Shown: in pieces, positions 35,609-49,139 of the stretch
Position numbering within the stretch: the first letter of the stretch is position 1
Layout of the letters: every line of letters begins with the position of its first letter
Assembly (NCBI GenBank): GCA_005281725.1
Contig: SSBO01000007.1
Location: forward strand, 5,430,667-5,494,666
DNA length: 64,000 bases
Source of the DNA: Wuchereria bancrofti
Lineage: Eukaryota; Nematoda; Chromadorea; Rhabditida; Onchocercidae
Reading direction: 5' to 3'
Program-made: the position numbers and the translations under genes
The notes under the pieces: generated by a model
The model's database searches: none
What the model saw: the letters and a program-made list of their open reading frames with translations, nothing else
What the model was told of the DNA's origin: nothing

Positions 35609-35713
35609 TCCTTTTAAATTTAAATGATTTATCTTCCTGGTATTTCCAAAATTTTGAGTTCTCTGTTCTTTCCATTCAAACATATTAGCAGTAAAGAAAT
35701 ATTTTTCGAATAC

Positions 35714-35747
35714 TTAAATATATAGCATTCAAATGCTATATATTTAA
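35714..35747. repeat. Perfect snapback palindrome (16-bp arms, 2-nt centre)
   Basis: TTAAATATATAGCATT at 35714-35729 is exactly complementary to 35732-35747, with only CA between. In practice the hairpin loop would open to 4-6 bases. It lies about 190 bp after the WDR75 stop. Confidence 0.92.
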
Positions 35748-38490
35748 AAAGCATTGCTGGAATTAAATTATCGTAATTACTATAACACCGATATATTCGG
35801 TTACAGTAATCCCACAGTATCACAATATTGAAACTATTTTGCAATGCGTAATGCTAATTCATGATTTCGATTTCTACTTGCATTTAGCAGCATGCATTGA
35901 AAACTTGTAAATCCTATTTCTCATGCTTTTATGGGAGAGTTACGAGTAACTACTCGCAAGTTTATTTTAGAAATTATTCTAGTATGAAATTATTCTGAAA
36001 AGTGTTTAAAAAAGATAAAGTATCTGAAATAGTGTGTATCATTATTTTCTATTTGTTGTGTTTGTTACTCTGTTGTTGATTTTAATGATAAATTGGATTA
36101 TTTACTGATAATGAAAAAGCAGGGAATTTTATGTTATCGTAAGAGCTCAATATTTCCAAATTGGGTACAAAAAATGTTTTGAATGATTGTCATGGTATAT
36201 CACACCTGATATTGTTTCAACTTCAGTCTGCGTCACCTGGCATCTAGTCAGATGACATGAATTAGACGATATGGGTAGAGCAATCTTAGCACAATTTTTT
36301 CGTGAGGGAGCTCTGTACAGTGGTTAGTACTGAATAGAAGCACTACCTTCTGAGTAAGTTATTTGGCTACGTAATCTAAAACCGAGAGCAATCAAGATGG
36401 TCGTAAAACGTTCAGTAGTTTAAGGTTTTATCTATGTGGAGAAAACAATGAGTGAACTTACTCGAAGTATGCGATCTCTTCTTTCCTAACTCATTTTGGT
36501 TTATTTAATTCACTTTCTTCCAGTCAAATATTCCCAAGCTTGTTGCATTGCAATTTAACTGTCAGATATTGATGATATGAATTCAAAGAGATATATGTGT
36601 TTAATTTCAAATAGAACGATATTACAACTATCCTTAGAAAGGACGATGTATGGTCATATTCGGTCATTGTAGAGTAGCTACTATAAGATATTAACTTCAG
36701 TATTGCTCGAACCCTGTGCGGTATCGACTTACAATCTTTTGTTTTATATGCTAATGGAAATGGTAATCTATTTATAAAGCATGCGTCAGGGTTTATTTTT
36801 TCTCATTCATGACTTCAGAACAGAACAAATATCCATCCAGTTTACAAGAGTAGTAAAAGTTGCTACTCTATCTTTTTCCGCATTTTCTTTTTTATCAGTA
36901 AAAAAGGGATTTCACATTCGAAAATATTTAAATATAGGATCAAACAAATTGTTTCAATGCAGCATCATTTTCTTTTCTGCAGTAGTTTTTGAAGACAGTT
37001 ATAAGAGAAAATGCTTACATTTTTTTCGGAAAATTTTTGCTGCAATTAATTCTAATTAATAATTGCTATATTAAATCCTTTTCTTGAATTTAAACTTAAC
37101 AGATGAGGTTAAGTATAGTAGAAATTGATTGCACAACAAGGACAGCTATATTTCAATCAACAGTCTGACATGTCTTTAGTACATTTGGCAAATGAGCTTT
37201 GATTTTAAGTTCATTACCGGGTTTTTTCAAAGTTTTTTAATCTATGCAACTAATCAACTTGAAAATCTGAATCTTTTCAATCTTTATTGGTAAAAATGGA
37301 GCTTGAATAATTTGATGAGAGTTACAATTTATATTTTTGTAATCTTTAATTGTAAACTTTAATTGAAAGTCTTTAATTGTAGCAGAAAATATATAAAGAA
37401 TAAAAAATATTATTAAAATTATAATAGAAATATTGATTCCTTCGCCTTGTTTATCAATTTTATTTTTAAACCGTAGAACAAGTTGGTGTCTGTACACATT
37501 CTACTCGCTTAAATTCTCAAAAGTAAATCATATTGTTCAAAATTTCCGGTTTTTTTCCAACCAACTGTTGCCAGTAAAAGAAAGAGTGGAATTCCACATG
37601 TTTCTTATTATAATAGAAAGGACAAAATCACAGTGAGTTAGTGAAAGGAATGAAATTTGTTGTAGTTTTTCGAAATTAATTTTTTCGAAACATTTTTCTC
37701 CATCCAAAAATTCTTCATTGAAAATTTGAAATTTGCATTTATTTCTGCTTTCACTGATTGCTTGAATTTTACAGTTATAACTGATAACATGAAATGCGAA
37801 TGATTAGCGTTGTATTAATTTATTTTTTATTTCAGAGCTGGAAAACATAAATGTGTTGTGAGAGGACAAGTGTGATTATAAACTTGCCCCGTCATTAACA
37901 TACATTCTTGTCCTGGAAGCTTTTTAACACTTCTGTTTCAGGGATGAGAAAAACTTTGCAAGAATAAATAAATTATTCCAGACGAGTTCTTCTATTTCAT
38001 TATTTAATACCTTCTTTTATGATGCTATGCGAATTATTGTTCAGTTATCTGGCTGACGAAAATTCGAAAATAACGAAAAGCGATTTTTCTTTCTTTCTAC
38101 TGCCGCGAAGTATAAACCTTTTATTAAATATTTATATAATTTCGATCTGAATATCCCATTTTGGTATCTTTCAATAGCTACTGCTCAGCACTGATCTGTC
38201 ATTGACCGGTGGGTTTCACATCTGTAGAAAATACCAATAGAAAAAAAGCCTTATAACCTGTTCGATCATTCCTTATGATCTTTGATGACAAGCAGTGAAG
38301 TTAACTAAATACTAGTAAGAATCCCATGTATAAAGATCGTCTGCTAGAAAAACGTCATTTTATAATCTCAAATTGTTGTAGGAAGTTTAAATTCTAAGCC
38401 GTCTGCCATTTCAAACGACCAACCATCCTGTGATGGTTTAACATCACGTAAAAAGGTTAAGAGTGTCGTCATTAGTACAAATGATTTTCA

Positions 38491-38535
38491 GAACATTTAA
38501 GAAAATTTTCAATCTGAAAATTTTCTTAAATGTTC
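38491..38535. repeat. Perfect snapback palindrome (21-bp arms, 3-nt loop)
   Basis: GAACATTTAAGAAAATTTTC plus A at 38491-38511 is exactly complementary to 38515-38535 with loop ATC. No flanking duplication or known terminal motif was seen. Too short and too perfect for a typical animal microRNA precursor. Confidence 0.95.
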
Positions 38536-40393
38536 CTCTCATTAATTTTAATTAAAAATAAAAATCTGTTAATATCGTTGGATTTTCTTCGATTGCAAAG
38601 TTCTTCAATACGGACAGTAATGCTGTTAGGACCAACATCGGTCGTATGATAGCAATAGGACGATAAATGATTTCATGACTGTGACAGTCAAATGGTTAAA
38701 TAAATGTCATTTTAACTTCTGCCTCTTATGAATTAATTTGAATTCGAGTATTTTTAACAGTATAATATCACTGCAGTAAATTCTTCCCCTATTTCATAAT
38801 GTCTATCATCTATCTTTGATTTATGACTCAAATTCGGGCAACTTCAGCCATTATTTTATTGAATAAATAATCATAATTGTCAGACGGTCAGCCGATGTTT
38901 ACATTTATAACAAATACAACAAATAAATGATGATGGAACTGAAAGAAACAGTAGCGATCTCAGTATTTCAGGCTTATGAGTGAATTAGACTATGTTTGAG
39001 TTCTTTCAAATGAATCTGAGATCTGACTGATATGTTAACATAAATGCTTCACAATTCCAGAACCGTTTGTATGTGAAATAATTCTGCAAATTGTAATCAC
39101 TTTTAAACAAGCTTAATAGAATCAGTGAGGAAGCGGTGATGTCTGCTTCGCTTCTTCCCTTTTTCTCTTTTTTTTTTCAGAAATTTTTTGTGAAAAACAA
39201 AAAAGTAACAGGAGAGAATTGTAAATGCATCAGCGGAACAGCTCCAATGCTGTGTTGCTATAGTGTACAGCGCTATAGCACCACTACCACAAGCGCCATT
39301 ACCGCCACCCATCACCACAGCTACAACCACAACCACAACCATCCGTCTCTGCACCACGTCACTGCAAACTTCCAACAAAACATTTTAATTTTCTTTCTCC
39401 TTCAATTTCGGAGAATTTTATTCATCTCTACACTGGTCTATCCCTCTTATAGTTTACCTATTATTAATTACTAATATATAAACTGATCCGTAGTTAAGAA
39501 GAAAATGAGGGAAACTATGAAGCTTCAGATTGTGCATGACATTGGGATATGTTAGTCATTTTTCCTTTGTACTTTTGGTTCGGTTTCTCAAAACTTCGCT
39601 TATTTACTTATCAGTTTGTTTAATTGAACAAGTGAAAACGAAAGTTGGATAAGAGTAATGGTGAAATGGTTTTTAGTGAAAAAATGAAATTCTTATGCTC
39701 TGATATGTGGAAGACTGGGTTCCTTCCTCTTTGAAATGGCAGAAAAATGACACTGCTTGTGAATAATAGTAGACAGGAGCGCCAACAAAATTTGTTTCTT
39801 CAGATGCCACTGAATACTAAATGATAATTCATTAAATATACTTCCAACAAGCTTCTTAATTCCATCCGTACTGTACGATTTGCTTTCCTGTAGCTCCGTT
39901 GTTAGCACTCCCAAAGAAATTTGAAAATTAAGTTCGAATTTGATTTTAGGTTTTGATTTGAATAATTGTCTCTTAAAACATGGAATGAAATCCTGTTTCT
40001 ATTCATTTCCGTTACAAGACTGGCTGTCGAAAACATAAGCTAGACATCCTTGTCGTAGCCATTCAAAGCGTTGAAGGAACTTTTTCTCTTTCTCAGTTCA
40101 TTACGAAAGAAATGGTAAACAAGTAAAGAGAAAACACCATTCACCGTCTATGCACTCAATAGAAGGTATTTCTCCCTGAAAAAAGTCTATTAATTAATGA
40201 AGTGAAATTAATCGTGAAATGAGAAACAACAAATTGTAGCGGTAATAGAATAGTAAATGTTAGTGTAGTAAACAGTGGAGGAAAAGGATGGGTAGGAAAG
40301 AGTGGCAGGTAGAAACAGGTAGGTTGGATAGTTCTGGGCCCTTTCGCTCATTCCATTTGATTTCTAAATTCTCCTTCATCTCTCCTCTTGAAG

Positions 40394-40550
40394 TATTACT
40401 ATCATTACTTTTATTGTCGTTGTTGCTAGTGCTGTTACTGTTGTTGTTGCTGTTGTCGTTGTTATTGTTATTGTTATTGTTATTGCTACTATTGTTTGTT
40501 GTTGTTGTTCTTGTTGTTATTGCTTTTCGTTTTTGTTGTTGCTTTTGTTT
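40394..40550. repeat. Impure (TTG/TTA)n trinucleotide tract
   Basis: About 150 bp of TTG, TTA and related triplets. On the minus strand it reads as asparagine/serine-rich sequence, on the plus strand as leucine-rich sequence. Long open frames through it on both strands are caused by the tract. No flanking domain or splice chain supports a real gene. Confidence 0.85.
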
Positions 40551-41769
40551 GATCATTCCTCGTCGTCTTTGTTCCACCTCTTATTTTCCTTCTTCAAGGT
40601 TTCGCTTACTTTTCCTTCTTGGTATCCCTTATCCATCAAATCATATTACTTCTAGGCATCATCCAGAAACAGAAAAAAACATAAACATCCTAAATGACTT
40701 TTCTGAACAAGCCATTCAATTGGTTTTGACGACATTTTACTATAAAAACAAATACCGATCTACTTTATCCATCAATTATTCTCCCTATCGCTGTTATAAG
40801 CTGAAACTATTTAAAATTTGCAAAGTGAGGTTTGTTGGTATTTGGTAGAATATCCAAGAATTATGGTTCACAGAAAGCAATCTTCATGGAAAAAGGTTAG
40901 AGCAACTGAGATTTAAATCAAATTAATGACGATTTAAATTAATTAGACTGCTTTTTCATCAAACCAATTAGAGTTTATGGTCTATCAGTAGAGAAGAAAG
41001 TTATCGGAAGTATTTTCAACTGATACGAATTTTAAAAAGCACAATGAGTTCTTAAATTCTAAGGGAAATAAGGCATTTTTGCCTTAATCAAAATTTCAAG
41101 TTTTATTCTGCTTCCACTTAATCAACTTTATGCCTTATTCAAACATAATTATGTATTGGGAACCCTCAATTTCCATTTCATTCATATCAGTTCAACTTTT
41201 CTATAGTTACTTACCAAAGCAGATGCACCATACTATTGCATACTTTTTGAAGAGTAAATTGTTAAAAATTCTTAATATTCTTAATTTTTTTACATTATAA
41301 GTAGTTAGTGCTAATAAGACAAGAAGTATAACTAATTGCGTCTTTTCATTCTAATTGGCTAAAATTGAACGAACAGCTTATGCCTAACTATTATTCGTAC
41401 CCCAAATCAAATCATCAATTCATTTCTTAACCCAAAATTTCATTCAAGAAAAAATTTTTGATTCTTTGAAGAATGTAATCTTCATGATAAATTTGTCAGA
41501 AGACTAATTCTTCTATATGATTTTCTTAGCGTAAAGTTAGCAATTGACTGTTTATCAAAAAAATAATTTCCTGAAGTTTTGTGCATATCTTCGATGAGTG
41601 GTAATTCACCGATAGAAGAAAGCTTCGGTTCTCGAGAAATTCCTGAGCTTTGGAATCTTTTAACTGTTCTTAAATATTGATGTATTATCATTAGCACATT
41701 TTATCTCAGCCATCTCAAGGAAGAAATAACATTGATTTTGTCATTATGGACCTAATAATTGAGATAGGA

Positions 41770-41800
41770 GGAGAGAAAGAGAGAGAGAGAGAGAGAGGGA
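41770..41800. repeat. (GA)n microsatellite
   Basis: GA-rich simple repeat with a few A and G interruptions. Confidence 0.9.
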
Positions 41801-44800
41801 GAGGTAGAGCAATTTGGGAAAAACTCATCCCAAAGAAATTCATCCCAAAGGACATAAAAAGGGTACATTTGACTTTGATTTAATCTTATTTGTGAAGTGT
41901 AGAAAATTAAATAATAAAATGTCGTTACCATTGTAGTTTTATCTCTAAACTTTAATCTTTTCAAAAGCTTTCTCATTAAATTTTAATTTTTCCAAAAATC
42001 CTTAGAAATCATTTGTCACCAAGATGACGAGAGTGTAGTTTTCATTTTTACTTCGATCTTCGCCAGGAATGTTGCATGCAGAAAAAACTTTTACTCAACC
42101 TAATCTCCCAGTTATGAGAATATTTTATCAATAACTCCAAAAAGTTTAAGAGAAATAAGTGTAAGGTTTCCTTATCATCATGCAAGTTTTTTATAGAAAT
42201 TAAATGGTTTGAACTGGGAAACTTTGGTCCAAATTTAGAGCATAAGTTTCTCTAACTTGTGAAATTTCAAAATTTTTTCCTTACAGTTTTCTTCCTCACA
42301 TTTATTAGTTTTATTCCAAACAAAATTCTAGATTCTGCGTAATTTAGACCAAAGATACTTTGCTATGACTCATTTAAATAGTTAATTAATTAATGTTTTT
42401 TAATTTACTCTATCTATATTGTTATATGATTGTATTTTCTTCAGAAATTGCACATCGTTAATTGCACGAAAAATGAAGATTGAATTACATCTGTACGTAT
42501 GAGAACATATGTGTAACATCTGATCTCATTAGAATGATGTTTGGATCTAAAAAAGAGAAATTATTGTGCTTGTCTTGCCTGATATGGTGCAAAGTTTTAT
42601 GATTTTTCAAAAAAACAACTGCGAACACTTTTTTCATTTTAAAGTTAAATAATGTGAATAATTCTTATTTCGAATTTTTTTTAATTCTAGAATTTTTACA
42701 TCCACTAATTTATATCTGGAGAAAGTGAAAACTGAATGATGAGAAGTGATTTATTATGTAAAAACAACGTTCATTTCTATCCACTTATGTCCTTTCTTTA
42801 AAAAAAAACAAAAAACCCAAATTCCATTTCTTATTTTTATTGTTACAAGCTTGAGAAATGAGATGGAATAAAAATTACTGGACGAAAAAAAAGATAAGAA
42901 AATCAGCGATAATATATTATTATCAGATTTTCGTAGCATTTGTGTCATCATCTCTGGCTTTCGGTTGTTCCAAAATCATTGTATTTTACGTTTTTCAATA
43001 TCTATTTCTTTTTCCAATACTGTTGTGCATTGTTACAAAAGTATCGTTTGTTTTAAAGCATTATCAGATTTTATCAATTTCAGAAACATCAATATATTTT
43101 ATGGTTGATTGTGTTAATTTATGCTATGAAAGAGTGATCACAGCAATAATATCATCATGTTACTCATCTTTTCCGCTTTTTTCATCATTAGTGATATAGT
43201 GATAATCACACGATCACTATACTGTTTTCCTATTACTTAACTGAATTTGTTTTCCCTTTTACTGTTCTCTTTTTTTTTTTCAAATAAGGGACAAAAATGC
43301 TTTTTAAATTGTTCACTTGTCATTGTGAACACAGTAATTACACTTTTGCACAGTATAATATATGAACTTAATTTTATTACCGATTTTTTAAAGTCTGTGA
43401 AAAAAAAATTTCAGAAAAGAAATATTTAGAATACTTTTTTACTTTCAAAAAACACTTTTTTTTATATTTTCAAATTGCCAATTTCTTTTCTTTTACTTGC
43501 CAATCTTTTGGTTTTTTTTATACACTATTTTATAAAAGTTCGCTAAATAAGGGACCACTTTTTCTAAAAAGAAAAAAAAAATTGAATTTCATTTTATGAT
43601 GATAATGATAAAGTGAGCGGAAGAATTGAATTTACATTCAACAAAATAAAACAGAAAAAAGGGTGAAAACGATGAAAGGAACAATTGAAAATGTAATATT
43701 AGAAGGTAACATTTATTGATTTTTTAATAAAGATTCTGTAGAAAATCACACATCACAGTTTTTTTATTACAAAAGTGATTAAAGTGCATCAATATGCAAC
43801 GGATTTGTACAACGAATAAACATTCTTATGCGTCTCGTCTATTAGAATGCTCTAAAAACCAAACCAATATTATGTCTCTTCATTTTCCATTTCATTTTTG
43901 CACAATTTTCAATATTCAGTCTTTTTTTGTTTCTTTTCTACAAATGAAATACTTTATAGTTCTATAACTTTAGATGACCTTTATGAACAAATAAATAGTC
44001 CAAGAATTTGAAATAAAACTTAAATGAGATAGAGTGAAATAAAATATTATGAACGGTTTATTGAAATGATCAAAAGTTAAAGAAATGTTTTTTTATTAGT
44101 GTTTTTTCTTTCTCAAAAAGCTGGCTGACATCATGCTGAACAATTATTTAGAGTAGAAAATAGGAAAACATATGCTTTTTATTAGAAAAATTTCAAGAAA
44201 ATTGATAAATATGTAAGAGAGTCATGCCAGAGAAAGCATTTTTGAAGTCTTTGATGATTTTGAATGTTTTAAAAATGTTTCGTGCTCCATAAACACCGAG
44301 TAAGATGTCCTAGAATGGATTGGTAATAATGCAATAAGGTTTCAATGTTTATTACATTGCAGTATGCTGTTTTATGCTAGAAGAAACTAGGATGTAAGCC
44401 AAACATATGAGAATCCTCTAGAAGCTCTCTGGAAAATAATTTAAAGAATTCATTAAAATTTTGCTGTAGAAATGAATCTTTTTTGATAGCTGAATTTAAT
44501 ATCCTAGAAATAACAATTGATAAGAATTATATTCATTTATTTCGATTTATTTTCATTGTTATTATGAATATTTGATGATATGTAAATGAATGAGCGAGCA
44601 AATGGTTGGTCGACTGATCCTTTATTCTTTCTTTTTTTCAATACGAAAATTCTCAAACTGTTTCTATTTGAATATTTTTATTTTATAAATTTATGCTCAT
44701 CGTTGAGCAAAACTTCCCAAACTTTTATGTCGTACCGTTCGCACTTATAGCAAAACGTTTTCATTTTAAAACTACACTTATTAATGACGCAGCGAAGCTG

Positions 44801-45600
44801 TTTTTCATTGTTTTACTGAAATACAATCCACTAGAAAATATGAACTGATCTTCCTCTTTTCTGTTTTCCTAACTCTTATGATTTTGCTTATTCATTCAAT
44901 TCGTAGCTTTGTTGAATTTCTTTGTTAAAAAATAAACTAGAAAACTCCCAGAAAATTTGACATGTAAGCCGTATCAAAAGATATAGAACTAATGTAACAC
45001 GCCGAAGAATAGGTATATATCTTGGAACTTTCAGAAGTTAAGAAGACATTACTGCAAATTCATTAGTCTAAATTGTTGATATCTTATCATAATTGAAAGT
45101 TTGTATTATGAACCTCTTTCAGGACAGGGAAAGAAAAAGAGAGAGAGACATTGTATCTGACCTTGATCTGATTATTAAAAGAAATCCGATAGTTTTGCAG
45201 TATAGGCGTACTGCACCCTAGTTGAAAAATTCTAACACTTAATGTTTTTACTTCATAGGCAATAATTGCGTTTGAAATAGATATAGTGAAAGTAAAATTT
45301 GATCCGATTAGTTGAACTTTTTAAAAATACTGTGTGGAAGAGAAGATTCTCTGTTGTGGTACAAAGTGAAACCAGTTAGCGATGACTCATCTCGACTCAT
45401 TCTTTTCTCGGAAGAAGAAATTTAATATATTATTTTGGAATAAGTGATTTATACGCCACAATTGTTAATCGAGCCGTCCATGTTTTATGCAGATAATTAC
45501 CTGAACAAAAAAGGAAGCGAAATGAAGAGTTGCTATCCTTGAATTGTCCTTCCTAATTTCGGAAAAGCCTTTTAACTGAATCGTTTCAATCCATTTGAAA

Positions 45601-45810
45601 TTTTGATCGATGTATGGATATACCAGTTAATCAGTTGTACCGATCATTACTAATTGTTAATGATTTCAAAATACTATTAAAGATATCAAATAACAGAGAT
45701 AACAATAGAATTTGTCACCATGAACAAATTGAACCGAGGAACATTTTTCTGATTGGGAAAAATATTTTTGCCATTGATAATTTTGATCGATGTATGGATA
45801 TACCAATTAA
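45601..45810. repeat. 30-bp direct repeat, copies exactly 180 bp apart
   Basis: TTTTGATCGATGTATGGATA followed by TACCRGTTAA-type sequence occurs at 45601-45630 and 45781-45810, differing at one base (G/A). The 150-bp segment between them shows no recognisable element. Confidence 0.9.
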
Positions 45811-46029
45811 TTTGAAATGAAATTTGACTAACTTTACAACATAGAAATGTCACCTTTGCTAAACAGATCATTGAATTGTTCAATTATCAGCGTGCAGTGA
45901 AATGGAGCTGAAATTTATTCATAAAACATTCGAGCCCAGTTCTGCTCTGCTTTTATTATAATTCCAGAATGTGAATCTTTTTTATGTAAGATTACACGGA
46001 AATAAATACTTAAAACGAGGTTTTTTTTT

Positions 46030-46077
46030 TTTCGAAATTTAAAGGTCACTGCTGACAGTGACCTTTAAATTTCGAAA
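46030..46077. repeat. Perfect snapback palindrome (22-bp arms, 4-nt loop)
   Basis: Arm 46030-46051 (TTTCGAAATTTAAAGGTCAC plus TG) is exactly complementary to 46056-46077; loop CTGA. It follows a run of 12 T. Each arm contains AGGTCA/TGACCT, the nuclear-receptor half-site, in inverted arrangement, which may be coincidence. Confidence 0.95.
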
Positions 46078-46168
46078 GCTATGCAGCAAAATAACATTTA
46101 AAGTTGCTGTTGCTGCTAAGCTAAACTAAGCTACCAATCTTCAGTGATGAATTACAACACACATATAA

Positions 46169-46512
46169 CTCACTCCCTCACTCACTCACTCACTCACTCA
46201 CTCACTCACTCACTCACTCACTCACTCACTCACTCACTCACTCACTCACTCACTCACTCACTCACTCACTCACTCACTCACTCACTCACTCACTCACTCA
46301 CTCACTCACTCACTCACTCACTCACTCACTCACTCCCTCACTCACTCACTCACTCACTCACTCACTCACTCACTCACTCACTCACTCACTCACTCACTCA
46401 CTCACTCACTCACTCACTCACTCACTCACTCACTCACTCACTCACTCACTCACTCACTCACTCACTCACTCACTCACTCACTCCTTCACTTCCTCACTCA
46501 CTCACTCACTCA
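46169..46512. repeat. (TCAC)n tetranucleotide array, about 344 bp
   Basis: Roughly 85 copies of TCAC with four to five single-base interruptions, mostly CTCCCTCA and CTTCCTCA near the ends. The continuous frame through it (repeating HSLT) is an artefact of a 12-base codon cycle without stops. Copy number may be collapsed or expanded in assembly. Confidence 0.97.
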
Positions 46513-49139
46513 AGCGTTCCTTTCATTTCATTTCTAATTATAACAAATTAGTTGCTACCGCTGTAGCAGTGGCAGCTGCAATATCTTTTGTTTTACATCA
46601 GTCAGTTTGTTTTTATTATTTCTTCGTCCCTCCTTGCCTCTGTGCTCTTCCATTCAAACATTTTCCATTCTTATATATATTCTCTCTTAATTAAATTTCG
46701 TTTACACAGTGAAAATTGCAATCCACTTTTCTTTTTTTGAGGGTTCAGTTGAAAAATAATTATGGATAGCTACTGTTTTTCACTCAAACAAATTGTCGAT
46801 GTCATAAAACAGCGCCCTCATGCACATTCCAATTTGTATGGCATTTATGTCATTCAAATAATTATTCATTCATCTTATTGATTTGAAATAAAAGAAAGAA
46901 TGCCTTCCTTTTATAATAAACAATCGACACTACTGTAATGTTCGGTTGCTGGTCATCACTGCCTCAATTTTGGTTCTAATTTCAATGGTTGGTTATGTTT
47001 TTTTCTAAAACTTTATGTAATTTTAAACTAACTGTTCGATTGTGTTTTGGATGTCTTCAATGAAGAGATGAATGCATTGGAAAGTTTCTGTAGGAATTGT
47101 TGAAGTGTTGGTGAGAAAGATTATTTTGTTAATAAATTGAAATTTGCGCTAGAATTGAATTGATTAAGATATATGAAAAGAGGTAATTTTAGGGTGGTAG
47201 AAATATTGATCGTAATTGCCATTACGATTGACAGTTTCTTTGTCGAAATTCAAAACGATTTGTTAAAATTTGAAATGATCCAAATTATGGAATGTTAACT
47301 TGAAATTATAAGCTATGAATAGAAATTGAATTACATGTCTCAATTCATTTTACCTCGAAAAATTTAGTTTTTCTCATTTCTATATATTTAACTAACTGAA
47401 TTCCTCAATTATTTGCAAGACTATTTGTTGAATTTATTAAATTTTCAAGTCAAACTTATAACTTCAGTTTAATCGGATGCAATTCATAAAATTTATCACA
47501 TTATAAAGTATTATACTTTGCTTCATCTGACAATTTGTTTGATTCATATCCTTCGTAAACGAATTTCAGTTTCCTCTGAAATGATTTTAAATCTTTTTAC
47601 AAGAAGCAGTCAATTTGATTTCTGGAACATTTCGCTGATTAATAGGCTTGCTATTTTCTTAATATAATTTCTGTTATTTTTTCATGATTATAGTCCGGTT
47701 TTTGTGTGTTACGCTCAAATCGTGTTATTTTGTCTTTACAGAAACTGTCCTTAAAACTACTCAACTGATAGTATTGAGAACAGCTATCCATCAGCAACTA
47801 GGATGACACATTGATCAAAAATGCAATAATGAATTTTTTTTTTTGAATTAGTCTTTAGCTGATAAAACAGGAACTATGGATGCAATAGGCGTTGTGTTTG
47901 ATATTATTATTTTTAGTTCGAGCGTGTTTTTGAAGATAAGTATTTTTTCGATCGGTGAAAAGTGCCTTTCGTTTCGTGTGCATGCGTGGTTTTCAACATT
48001 GTTGTAAACATTATTTGAATGTGGGAATGATATTACGCCTCACAGGTAAGCACATCTGACTTGATTTTGAAAATTCCTGAGATTTAAAAAAAGATTGAAT
48101 TTTACATATTATGCCACGCGTTACGACGTCTTCTTAGACCAAAATTCACAAGAAAATTTCATTCTAACTGTCTTGTCAGTTTATTATATTTCTCTGCTCA
48201 TCAATTCCTAATACCATATAACCGGTTTATTTTTTCACTTTTTGATACTGTTTGATACTTAATGCAACAAATGAGGTCAATTTGACAGAATCGTTTAACC
48301 GGAATTTCAATTTTATGTTAGTAAACTTGTTGTTTGTCACCACTGTTTGATGTTGTAATGGTAATGTCATTTACATTATAATATATGCGTTCGCTACTTA
48401 ACTTGGAATTCTGCTCTAAAATTGAAATCATGGACTGAGCCACTTTGTAAAATTTAAATAAATATGTAAGCAAGAAATATGTAATATCTTTCGTGTGATT
48501 AGTAGGCATACTAATCCATTAAGTATCATCCATTCCTAAAGTATGAAGTTAAGAAATCAAAGTTTCAAATAGAATTAAAGTAAACTTATATGAAAATCAA
48601 CATATTCTAAATATATATATAATATTATCGTCATTTATGGCGCCATTAACATTATTCATAATGTTTTTATAAAGCAGTATCATCATTTAGGGACTGGAAA
48701 GCAATTAAATGAAAAAAAAAAACTCTACGAAAGTTAACTTTTGGGGAGAATTGATCTTTGCATCGTTGGCCACAAACAAAAAAAAAGGGAATCAGCTGTG
48801 TAAAAAATAAATAAACTGGCATTATCTTCATCATTATTATTATAACACCTGAAAATATTTAAACTGCAAACTTTATCCAAAAATTTATGAGGAAAGCTGT
48901 TAGTGTTTGTTTAGAAGCTTAGTGCGATAATCATAAATTATTACCTAAAATTCATTTTGGATTCTCATTTTGCCTTCCTAAATTGACTCCACAATTTGTT
49001 TGAGTTTGAAAAAAAATTTTTTTTTCGTCTTATCGATGTCATTTTCTTTTGCTCTTGGATGTAAACAGTATATTTGTAAAAGACTCTACCCATATTTACT
49101 ACAAACTTGTTGATGACTAAAAAAGCCAATGCAAGGTAG

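Noticed and set aside
36781..37059. 92-codon frame (MRQGLFFLIHDF...).
   Set aside because: Phenylalanine/lysine-rich composition typical of AT-rich noncoding DNA, no splice partners and no recognised domain.
40288..40848. 186-codon leucine/valine-rich frame on the plus strand, the longest open frame in the window.
   Set aside because: It is produced by the TTG/TTA triplet tract; flanking residues resemble no protein and the minus strand is open for the same reason.
42858..43199. 113-codon hydrophobic frame resembling membrane segments.
   Set aside because: Hydrophobicity comes from T-rich sequence; no family pattern, no conserved charged residues and no supporting exons.
46169..46512. Regular array considered as a CRISPR-like or satellite repeat with spacers.
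   Set aside because: There are no unique spacers; it is a simple tetranucleotide microsatellite.
46144..46551. 135-codon frame of repeating HSLT.
   Set aside because: Pure consequence of the (TCAC)n array, whose 12-base cycle contains no stop.
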